Positions 51,360-59,796 of a stretch of DNA of 64,000 nucleotides are shown in pieces. The translations under genes and the position numbers were made by a program. How positions within the stretch are numbered: position 1 is the first letter of the stretch; each line of letters begins with the position of its first letter. The notes under the pieces were generated by a model. The model did not search any database. It saw nothing but the letters and a program-made list of their open reading frames with translations, and was not told the DNA's origin. The DNA lies in the NCBI GenBank assembly GCA_963825315.1, contig CAWGST010000001.1:1302001-1366000 (forward strand), read 5' to 3'. Source of the stretch: DASRLE01 sp963825315 (GTDB lineage Bacteria; Verrucomicrobiota; Verrucomicrobiia; Limisphaerales; Palsa-1400).

Positions 51360-52307
51360 ATGTTAAAGATGATATTATGCGTCTGCCTGTTGCTCGGTGG
51401 CGCCACCGTTCGAGCCGCCACCGTGGAGCTGAAAGGCAAGGCCGCCGTCACCGGCAAAATCCTGGAGGAGAAAAAGGACCAGATTATCATTGATATTGGA
51501 TACACCGTGCTGGTCATACCAAAGAGCCAAGTGGTGAAATTGCTCGATGATAATGCGAAGGCCGCGAAAACCGTGGCCGCTGCGCCGGAACCCGCCGTGG
51601 ACCGCGGCTTTTATTCAGCCTCGATTGTCCCGCTGCAGGAACGCAGCGTGCGCGAATTGGTCAATGAATTGGGCGAAGCGGTGGTGCAGGTGCGCACGCC
51701 GGCCGGATTGGGTTCCGGCTTTTTCATCAACCCGGACGGTTTTTTGATCACCAACTTTCATGTGACCGAGGGTGAAACGCAGATTTCCGTCGAAGTCTAT
51801 CTTCAGAAGAACGGCCAGATAGAGCGCAAGACCTACAAGCAAGTCAGGATTGTGGCCCTGAACAAATTCGCGGACCTGGCCCTGCTGCGCATTGAAGACA
51901 AGGATGCCCCGAAGTTTTCCTGCGTGACCCTCGGCGATGCCGACAAAATGGCCGTGGGCGACACGGTCTTCGCCATCGGCAGTCCGCTCGGCCTGGAACG
52001 GACGGTGACGGAAGGGATTCTCAGCACCAAGACCCGCCAATTCGAGGGCACCCTCTATTTGCAGACCACCGCCCAAATCAACCCCGGCAACAGCGGCGGA
52101 CCCCTGTTTAATTTGCGCGGCGAAGTCGTCGGCGTGACGAATATGAAGATCACCTTCGGCGAGGGCCTGGGGTTTGCCATCCCCGTGGAAGCGGTCAAAT
52201 TCTTTTTAAACCATCGCGAATCCTTCGCCTACGACAACGACAATCCGAGCAATCCTTATCGCTATCTGGAGCCGCCCAGCCGCGCCAGGAAAGCCGCCTC
52301 CCAGTAA
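51360..52307 (+). CDS. HtrA/Deg-like periplasmic serine protease (no PDZ)
   Basis: 315 residues with a signal peptide (MLKMILCVCLLLGGATVRAA). A ~75-residue N-terminal domain precedes a trypsin-like core with the catalytic triad His134 (NFHVTEGE), Asp172 (KFADLALLRI) and Ser245 (NPGNSGGPLF). It ends soon after VEAVKFFLNHRES, so the usual PDZ domain is absent. Proteases of this group handle misfolded envelope proteins. The stop codon touches the start of a 112-bp tandem duplication. Confidence 0.88.
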   Translation: MLKMILCVCLLLGGATVRAATVELKGKAAVTGKILEEKKDQIIIDIGYTVLVIPKSQVVKLLDDNAKAAKTVAAAPEPAVDRGFYSASIVPLQERSVRELVNELGEAVVQVRTPAGLGSGFFINPDGFLITNFHVTEGETQISVEVYLQKNGQIERKTYKQVRIVALNKFADLALLRIEDKDAPKFSCVTLGDADKMAVGDTVFAIGSPLGLERTVTEGILSTKTRQFEGTLYLQTTAQINPGNSGGPLFNLRGEVVGVTNMKITFGEGLGFAIPVEAVKFFLNHRESFAYDNDNPSNPYRYLEPPSRARKAASQ

Positions 52308-52530
52308 TGGCCCCCGGCTGAATTTATGCCGAATCGTTTCATTCTGCTCCTCATCCTGGGCGGTTTTTGTCCGGGCGCGACCGCGGCCGTTTTGCCGCCG
52401 GAAAAACTATTGCCCAAAATGGCCCCCGGCTGAATTTATGCCGAATCGTTTCATTCTGCTCCTCATCCTGGGCGGTTTTTGTCCGGGCGCGACCGCGGCC
52501 GTTTTGCCGCCGGAAAAACTATTGCCCAAA
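52307..52530 (+). repeat. 112-bp exact tandem duplication over the 5' end of the next gene
   Basis: Bases 52307-52418 are repeated at 52419-52530. Each copy has the intergenic bases, the ATG and the first 31 codons of the following gene. The period (112) is not a multiple of three, so copy 1 (ATG 52326) reads MPNRFILLLILGG... then MAPG and a stop at 52431-52433. Only copy 2 (ATG 52438) opens into the full gene. Confidence 0.9.
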
Positions 52531-54316
52531 GACACCGCCTTGCTGGTCACCGTGCCGGACAGCCTGGCCGCGTGGGGCATTCTGAGCAACTCTCCCTATG
52601 GCCGGTTATGGCAGGATCCGGCGGTCAAAGCGTTTAAGGATAAATTCATCGACAAGTTTGGCAGCGACGTCATCACGCCGCTGGAACGGAGCCTGGGCAT
52701 TCAATTGTCCGCCTACAACGGGCTGGCCCAGGGCCAGGCGACCTTTGCCCTTTTGCCCATCGCCCAGCCGGACAAGCCGGAGGATCATTTCGCCAAACTC
52801 TTCCTGCTTGACACGAAAGACCGGGCCGCCCAACTCCGCACCAACCTGGCGGACATCCGGCAAAAATGGGCCGCCGCCGGCAAGCCCATGAAAACGCGGA
52901 AAATTCGCGAAGTCGAATTCACCACACTCATCCTCTCGTCCGCGGAGCTGTCGTGGGACAAAATCATATCCAAGCCCAAACGCGCCGTGGCGGAGGAGGA
53001 CACCGCCGGCAACGCATCCAGCAACAAGGTGGAAATCACTTTCGGCCAGGCCGGCTCGCTGTTGCTGGTCAGCGATTCCATCCAGGCTGTCGAAAAGGTC
53101 CTCAGCCGCCAGGCGGGGGGATTTTTGCCCGCCTTGGAGGAACAGCCGGCCTTCCAGGCTGATTTTGCCGCCCGCCTGCGCGGAGCGCCGTTTTACGCCT
53201 GGATCAATGTCAAAGATTCGATCGACCTCCTGACAAAGGCTCCCGCCGCTGACGACGACGACGGCAACGCCGCCTCGGCGCTCAAGCCCGATTCCCCGCT
53301 GGCCGCCGCCGGGCTGACCGGGCTGACCTCGGCCTCCTTTGCTTATCGCAGTTTGCCGGAAGGGCTGTCCGCGCAACTCTTCGTCGGAGTGCCGGAGGCC
53401 AAACGGCGCGGGCTGCTCAAGGCCGTTGTCAGTGAAGCCAAGGATTCCAATCCGCCCGCTTTTGTTCCATCGGACGTGACGAAATTCTGGCGCTGGCGCA
53501 TCAACATCCCGCACAGTTGGTCCCAGCTCGAAACGATGTTGAATGAGTTCAATCCCCAATACAACAGCGTGATCAACTTCGTTCTGCAAACCGCCGGCAA
53601 AGACAAGGATGAAAACTACGACTTGAAATCCGAACTGCTCGGCAATCTGGGCGATGACATCATCCATTACGAGAAAGCTCCGCAGGGCAACACCCTGGCT
53701 GATCTGAACGCCGCCCCTTCTCTTTACCTGATCGGTTCGCCCAATGCCGCGAAACTGGCCGCCGCGCTCAAAACCGGCTTGAGTTTCATGGGCGCCGCCA
53801 AGGAACGCGAGTTCCTCGGCCGCCAGATTTACACGCTGACCACGGTGGCCCAGGGCGCCATGCCCGGCCCATTCCTTCAGCTTTGCCGGCAGCGGCGGTT
53901 ATGTCGCGCTGTCGGGCGACAGCGAAATTCTCGAGGAATTTTTGCGGAGCAACGACAGCAAAGGCAAAACGCTGAATGACACCGCCGGGCTGGCCGACGC
54001 CGCGCAAAAAGCCGGCGGCATGGGCACGGGCTTGTTCGGCTTCGACAACCAGAACCTGGGCCTGCGCGCGCTGCTGGAAATGCTCCGCCAGCAACCCGTC
54101 ACTTTGCAGGACATTTTGGGTTCGGCCCACGGGCTGCCAGCCAGCGTCAATACTGGAGACCAGGCGGCCAAACTGCGGGAATGGGCCGACTTTTCCCTGC
54201 TGCCGTCCTACGATGCCCTCTCGCGGTATTTTTACTTCTCGGTCTATGCCGGCAGCTTTTCCCCCGAAGGCTTCACCATGAACTTTTTCGCTCCCACCCC
54301 GCCCAAATTAAGATGA
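52438..54316 (+). CDS. Large secreted protein of unknown function, frameshifted near 53868
   Basis: Signal peptide (MPNRFILLLILGGFCPGATAA), then LPKDTALLVTVPDSLAAWGI and a long alpha/beta region with several LLTKAP-, PSDVTKFWRW- and SLYLIGSPNAAK-type repeats, reminiscent of DUF3352-like periplasmic proteins. The frame breaks after AQGAMP; the other frame goes on AHSFSFAGSGGYVALSGDSE and ends TMNFFAPTPPKLR at 54316. An extra base in CCCGGCCC (53862-53869) explains it. The ~626-residue whole has no catalytic motif seen. The tandem duplication lies just upstream. Confidence 0.7.
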
Positions 54317-54423
54317 AAGGAAGAATTAAGAAGGAAGAATTAAGAAGTAGGAAAAGGCATCCTGGTTCGGCTGCTGGCTGTTATCAGGTTTCTTAATTCA
54401 TAATTCTTACTTCTTAATTTTCT
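54317..54423. repeat. A+T-rich inverted repeat between convergent genes
   Basis: The word AGAATTAAGAAG on the left (54321-54349) pairs with its complement on the right (54390-54423, TTCTTAATTCATAATTCTTACTTC). It lies exactly between two convergent stops, so it could end transcription from both sides. Confidence 0.65.
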
Positions 54424-56752
54424 TCATTCCTGCGGGTAAACCAGGATGCGGTCATGCACCAGCACGATCAAATCATTCTTGCCGTCGCCCGTGACATCGG
54501 CGATGACCGCTTCGCGCGGTTCCAGCGAGTCGTTGCGCCGCGAACGAAACGTCCGCTCTTCAAAAACCTGCCAGCGGTCTGCCGGAACCAGTTTGTGCGG
54601 CTTTTCGAAGGCGACCAAATCCAGGTAGTTTTTGGCCGTTTCCAAAAACACCAGGGCTTTGCGCCCGTCGTTGTTCAAATCCCCCGAAACGACATCCGCC
54701 AAATGCCCGTCCTTGATCGGCGTTTCATAGCTGTCCAACTCCGCCAGTTCCCACACCCGCCCGCTCATGGCCATGGTGCCAACCTCATTGGCCCCGAGCA
54801 GGGCGATGCTGTTGACCGTGGACGAGCCGAGCGCCACGGCGCGCAGCGAGGTGAAATCGCTCACCGGCAGCGGCAGATTGCGCGCCACCTGCCAGACGCC
54901 CGCCGCGTCCCGCTCGCACAAGGTCAGCGCCTTCCGCTCTGAGTCAAGTAAAAAAATTGACGCGATGGCGCTGGTCCCGTTGCGCAACGCCGCCGCCCCG
55001 GTGATGCGCGAGTCGCTCGAGGCCCCGTTGATCTGTTCCTTGACAAAAAACGACCAGGCCGGCTTGCCGTTGGTTCCCAGGCCGCCCTCGTTTGTCAGAA
55101 CGACGGCCCGGATGAAATTCTTTTGCGCCAGCAGCAATTCCGGTTTGCCGTCCCCATCCACGTCCGAAGCGCTCACCCACGGCTCTTCCGTGCTGCCGCC
55201 GGGGGGGGAAAGGTCCTGTTCGTCAAAGGTGGTGTGATCGGGTTTCTGGATGAGGATTTTAATTTTCTCGTAAGGGATGAGCACCACCAGATCGGCCAGG
55301 CCATCCTGGTTGGCGTCGTGCATCGTCATCGAACTGGGCGCGGCTTTAAACGTCTCGCTCAACTTCTGCGTGTGGCTCTTGCCATCCGCCGTCAGCGTCA
55401 CCAGCACCCGGTTGGTGTCCTGGTCAACAATGACGGCCAGGGTCGGTTTGGCGTTGGGCTGCAAGGGGCCGATGGCCATCGTCAACGGCCGGCCTTCGAT
55501 GGGCAAAATCGTCGGGAAGGCGATCCGGCCATTCTTGTCCAATTCCGTCACGCCGATTTGATGTTCATCGCTGCTCAGGAGGAAAATCTTCTGTGTGCCG
55601 TCTTCTTTCCAGTCGCTCACCGCGATTTCGCTCACGCCGGTCAGCGTCGGAAATGTTTTCGCCGCCGCCAGGGTGCCGTCGGGCCTCTGCAAATGCACGG
55701 TCAATTGCCCGCTGTCCGGCTCCGCCACCAACAGATCGGGCAGGCCGTCGCCGTTGATATCGGCCCACAAGATGCCGCGATGGGCCCGGGTCGTTTTGTT
55801 CAAGGGCAAAACCTCGAAAGGCCCTTGCTTGAAAGCGCCGGACAAAGGCTCGGCGGGCTTGCGCGCGAAGTTCCACAACTGCGCCCGCCCGGAATTTTGC
55901 GCGATGGTGACAATCTCTGTTTTGTGATCGCCCACCAGATCGTCCGCCAGGTAGGCCCGGATCGGCGGCAGGGAGAAGTAAATTTCCGGGCCAAGTTCAC
56001 CGTCGGCGTTTTGCAGCCGGAATCGAAACGGGTTCGGACTTTCCCAGTTGATCAGCAGCAAGTCATCGCGTCCGTCGCCATCAATATCCAAAACCTGCAC
56101 GGCCTTGACCGTGCCGGAGAAGGGTATTTTGCGCGGCTCGCCCAGCGAATGGTCGGCTAGTTGCGGCAGGAAATAAATGTTGTTCTCGCCCAGCAAAACC
56201 AAATCCGTCCGTCCGTCTCCATTGAGGTCGCCGGTGGCCAGCGCGTTGGCGGTCAATTGGCCGTCGTCAATCGGCCAGTGTTTCGGCGCGCTCCAGGTAT
56301 TGCTGCCCAGGTTGTAGAGCACCACCAACTCCTTCGGGTCCCCGTAATAGGCCAGGTCCGGCCTGCCATCGCCGTTCAAGTCCGCCACCACCAGCGAGTA
56401 AATTCGCTTTTCCGAGGCGATCGATTCAATGCGAAAACGCGCGTCGGGCGGCAGTTCGTTCATTTCCAGCTTCCGTCCGGGCCTGGCCGGCGCGAGGTTT
56501 GTCTTGCCCGTCTGATTGTAAAGCAGATTGATCTTCGAGCGCGCGTTGTTGACCACGATCAAATCCATCAAGCCATCGCCGTCCAGGTCGGCGGCATGAA
56601 GCAGGGAAATCGAGTTGTCAATCGGAAAAACCTCCGGCCCGGTGAATCCGAAGGAGGCCGGCTTGTCCTCCGGCGCTCGCCGCGCCCAGCACCGCGGCGC
56701 AGGCCAGGACGCCCGCGCATAATCCCCGGAAAATGGAACTGCATTTCAACAT
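54424..56752 (-). CDS. Secreted FG-GAP/VCBS-repeat protein, frameshifted near 56670
   Basis: The ATG at 56752 gives a signal peptide (MLKCSSIFRGLCAGVLACAAVLGAASA). The frame then shifts: the other frame reads DKPASFGFTGPEVFPIDNSI and continues in ADLDGDGLMDLIVVNNARSK to the end of the open frame. VCBS/FG-GAP units with calcium-type loops recur through the protein (ADLNGDGRPDLAYYG, GDLNGDGRTDLVLLG, DIDGDGRDDLLLIN, ADINGDGLPDLLVAE, SDVDGDGKPELLLAQ, GDLNNDGRKALVFLE, ADVTGDGKNDLIVLV). It should form a beta propeller on the cell surface. ~770 residues in all. Confidence 0.8.
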
Positions 56753-56762
56753 AGCGGGTCGA

Positions 56763-56804
56763 AAAGTGCCATTGCCCCCAACCCTTCGCCAGCTTTATTC
56801 ATGG
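56763..56804. repeat. 42-bp direct repeat, copy 1
   Basis: AAAGTGCCATTGCC...TTCGCCAGCTTTATTCATGG; 38 of 42 bases match the copy at 57759-57800. Confidence 0.85.
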
Positions 56805-57758
56805 TGAGAAAAGGCCTCTGCCCGCAGAACCCTCGCTGATGGACGCAGATGAAGAATGCGCCCTTCAACTTTCTGGCGGCAAGGCGTCGCTACCTGAGGT
56901 TTGCCACATTTCATGTTGATTGGCTCTTTTTGACCATGTTAACCAAGTTTATCATGGTTTGACCGGGCCAAAGCTTTTCAAGCTGTAAGGTGTTGATTCT
57001 CATAACTTTAGCCTTGGCATTCAACCTTCAGCCTTTCCTCAAATCGGTTTGACTCAGTTTGACCCACCCTGACCAGGCGACCAAAGGGACAGCCACAGAC
57101 AAGCAGATGAACACAGATTGATTGAAAAATCGCTGCGACTGGCTGCGACGCGGTGCGACTTGGTTTGATTTTTGGTGTCGGAATCAAACGCAAAGCCGCC
57201 AAGGGCATCCGCCTTCGCCGTTGCGGCTTCCCCCGCCGCCGAAACGGCTATGGCGGACAAGACGGCGCGATCAATCCGCCGCCAAGGCTGAGGCGGACAG
57301 GAAAGACGCAAAGCAACGGTGAGGGCGTGGTTTCCGCACCACGCCGGCCTTGATTCCGGAGATTCGTCCATGCTTGTTAATTCTGTCTTCATCATTCAGA
57401 CTATTCCGCCGTCGCCAGGCTACGGCTCGACAAGTTCATCATCGCCTCGCCTGGTCAAACATTACTAAAATACAATATCATATAACCGTGATTTTGTACA
57501 CATTTATTTTAAACTTATTTTGTAATCGGCGCCTGAAGGTGTAAAGAATGCCGACAAGATTGACAGGATTGAGGCGTCCGCCGCTGATTCAGAGACGAAA
57601 CACAATTACCAGAATTCTTAACCGCGAAATAAGCGAAACACGCGAAAAGGCTTTTTCATGGAGACTTAAGCAGGCTTTGCTGGAACGGTTGCGTGGAGAA
57701 AATCAAATGAACAAAGAAAAATGGACAAAGCTCTGGTACGACGCCTTTGACCCCTTTG

Positions 57759-57800
57759 AAAGTGCCATTGCCTCCAGTCATTCGCCAGCTTTATTCATGG
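57759..57800. repeat. 42-bp direct repeat, copy 2
   Basis: Same as 56763-56804 except four bases in the middle; same orientation, 996 bases apart. Confidence 0.85.
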
Positions 57801-57829
57801 CGGGACGGCACTCATTGTTTGGTCCTTCT

Positions 57830-59200
57830 TCAGGGCAGATGGGCGCGGTAAAAGCGATTGAGATACGCGCCGCTCTGCGGGTCGCTGAAGGGCAGGACAC
57901 CGGGGCCGACGGTATTGGTCCAAATGGAGAGCCAGGTCACCAAATCGGTTGAAGCATCCACCACCACGGGTTGCCCGGCCGCTGCTGCGAGATTGAAGCC
58001 AAACAGACCATTGCCAAACGCCAAACCGGCTCCGTAGGTGAGAATAACCGGAGTCCCATTGGCCGGGAATCCCCGCCGGATCGCGTTGTTCCCTACGTCT
58101 GCCACAAAGAGGTTGCCCGCGCTGTCCACCGCCACACCGTTAGGAAGATCAAACTGCGCGGCACTCCCCGTTCCGTCCGCGCTGCCACTATTGGTTAGTT
58201 GGGGGTACTCCGCCATATAATCCTCCTCCTGTCCAGCCAGCGTCGTCACCACCCAGTTGGTTCCAACCGGAGTCAGTTCCCGGATTGTGTTGTTGTACGA
58301 GTCCGCCACATAGACGTTGGTCGCGCTGTCCACCGCCACTCCGTACGGCCAAAAAAAACGCGCGGCGCTTCCGTTACCATCCGCGTTGCCATTATTGGTT
58401 AGTGGGACGTACACCCCTTCACCATTGAGGACAAGCCCGAACCTCTGTCCAGCCAGCGTCGTTACCACCCAATTCGTTCCCTCCGGCGTCACTTTCCGGA
58501 TGGTGGAATTCATTGTGTCTGCCACATATAGATTGCCCGCGCTGTCCACCGCCACACCGCCTGGATAATCAAACAATGCGGCGCTGTTCGTCCCGTCGTA
58601 CGCGCCACCCGCAACGTTCCCTAGTCCAGCGAGCGTCGTCACGACCCAGTTTGTACCCACCGGCGTCACTTTGCGGATCAGGCCGTTGCCTGTGTCCGCC
58701 ACATAGAGATTGGTCGCGCTGTCCACCGCCACACCCAGAGGAAGACCAAACCGCGCGGCGCTATTCGTCCCGTCATTGGTGCCTCCAATGCCGGGCTGCC
58801 CAGCCAGCGTCGTGACCACTCCCGCCGGCGTCACTTTGCGGATCGTGCTGTTGCCTGTGTCCGCCACATAGATGTTGCCCGCGCTGTCCACCGCCACACC
58901 CGTGGGATTACCCAACCGCACGGCCAGTGTCGTGACCAGTCCCGTCGGCGTCACTTTCCGGATCGTGTAGTTACCAGAGTCCGCCACATAGACGTTGCCT
59001 GCGCTGTCCACCGCCACGCCTTGAGGGTAATGAAACTGCGCGGCGCCCCCCGTGCCGTCATTGGTGCCTACGGTTGGCTGTCCGGCCAAAGTTGAAAAGG
59101 TATAGGGTGTGGCGTAATTGGCCTGGCCGAGAGCGGTCAGAGGCAGAGCCAGTGAAAGTGAAATGTTCACCCATTTCGGAATAGAGTATATTGCGCTCAT
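57830..59200 (-). CDS. Secreted NHL-repeat beta-propeller protein
   Basis: About 456 residues from the ATG at 59200 (MSAIYSIPKWVNISLSLALPLTALGQ signal; upstream open frame not used). Six to seven NHL repeats share the unit GVAVDSAGNLYVADTGN.TIRKVTP.GTNWVVTTLAGQ; the first lacks the GTNWVV part. The end (VVVDASTDLVTWLSIWTNTVG, then FSDPQSGAYLNRFYRA) is a short module found in other exported proteins of this lineage. Probably a surface or extracellular scaffold. No enzymatic residues were identified. Confidence 0.82.
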   Translation of the reverse strand: MSAIYSIPKWVNISLSLALPLTALGQANYATPYTFSTLAGQPTVGTNDGTGGAAQFHYPQGVAVDSAGNVYVADSGNYTIRKVTPTGLVTTLAVRLGNPTGVAVDSAGNIYVADTGNSTIRKVTPAGVVTTLAGQPGIGGTNDGTNSAARFGLPLGVAVDSATNLYVADTGNGLIRKVTPVGTNWVVTTLAGLGNVAGGAYDGTNSAALFDYPGGVAVDSAGNLYVADTMNSTIRKVTPEGTNWVVTTLAGQRFGLVLNGEGVYVPLTNNGNADGNGSAARFFWPYGVAVDSATNVYVADSYNNTIRELTPVGTNWVVTTLAGQEEDYMAEYPQLTNSGSADGTGSAAQFDLPNGVAVDSAGNLFVADVGNNAIRRGFPANGTPVILTYGAGLAFGNGLFGFNLAAAAGQPVVVDASTDLVTWLSIWTNTVGPGVLPFSDPQSGAYLNRFYRAHLP

Positions 59201-59321
59201 CACTGTTCTTTCTCGCTTATTTGTTCCAGCGCCGATTTCATTTGTTCCACTGCAAGTTACATCCCCGCTTCCAGCCGTCAAGCCCATAATTGCTCGCTTC
59301 CGAGCACTGACCCTTTCACTT

Positions 59322-59792
59322 TCAGGTGCCAAGCTGAACTTTCTCGCCGTTGTCCTTCAGGTATTTCGCGTTCCATCCTTCTAGTGTGGGCAGGTGCTTT
59401 TCCATTTCACTTTGCAGGACAGCGCCAACCTGGTCGAACGGTTTGCCGGAGAAGCATATCAAGCCTTTCTGAAAACGAACCCCATACTTTGAACCATCGT
59501 CTTCAACGATGTATGCCCCAGCACACAAGCCATACGGAAGGTTGCGCCTGAACTTCTCGAAGCGGTTTCCACTTTCGTCCAATTCCATTTGTAAGTCAAA
59601 ATAGAGATGGATTAACCCCTCTCTTGCGATGCGGATTCTTGGGTATCGCCCGATTGCTGCCCTAGGCATATACGCAAATCCATGCCGAACACAGAAGTCG
59701 TCAAAAATCGGACGCACTTCTTTCAAATGCTCGTTTAAAGCAACGAAGTCCATGGATTTATTCGACGCAAGAAAGTCAGCTTCGTTCATCAT
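59322..59792 (-). CDS. Candidate immunity protein for the RHS toxin
   Basis: 157 residues (ATG at 59792; an alternative at 59789), no signal peptide, no recognised family. It has alternating beta strands (RIRIAREGLIHLYFDLQMEL, AYIVEDDGSKYGVRFQKGL) and a C-terminal helix (GWNAKYLKDNGEKVQLG). It begins four bases after the stop of the RHS gene, with GAGGTG eight bases before its ATG inside the RHS end. Position, size and cytosolic character are those of immunity proteins that neutralise the C-terminal tip of polymorphic toxins. Confidence 0.6.
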   Translation of the reverse strand: MMNEADFLASNKSMDFVALNEHLKEVRPIFDDFCVRHGFAYMPRAAIGRYPRIRIAREGLIHLYFDLQMELDESGNRFEKFRRNLPYGLCAGAYIVEDDGSKYGVRFQKGLICFSGKPFDQVGAVLQSEMEKHLPTLEGWNAKYLKDNGEKVQLGT

Positions 59793-59796
59793 GGCA

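Larger units (their letters stand above)
56753..57829. other. Intergenic region, ~1.1 kb, repeats and no gene
   Basis: No gene supported. A 42-base sequence occurs at 56763-56804 and again at 57759-57800. Other degenerate repeats include CACAGATGAACACAGATT-like words (57089-57119), CCGTCGCC..GGCTA words (57210-57300, 57407-57424) and the ACCGCGAAATAAGCGAAACA stretch (57621-57640). Small open frames, such as plus 57548-57952, run across them. Confidence 0.55.

Noticed and set aside
57548..57952. 134-codon plus-strand open frame before the NHL gene
   Set aside because: It runs across degenerate repeats and the 3' end of the minus-strand NHL gene; no family features.
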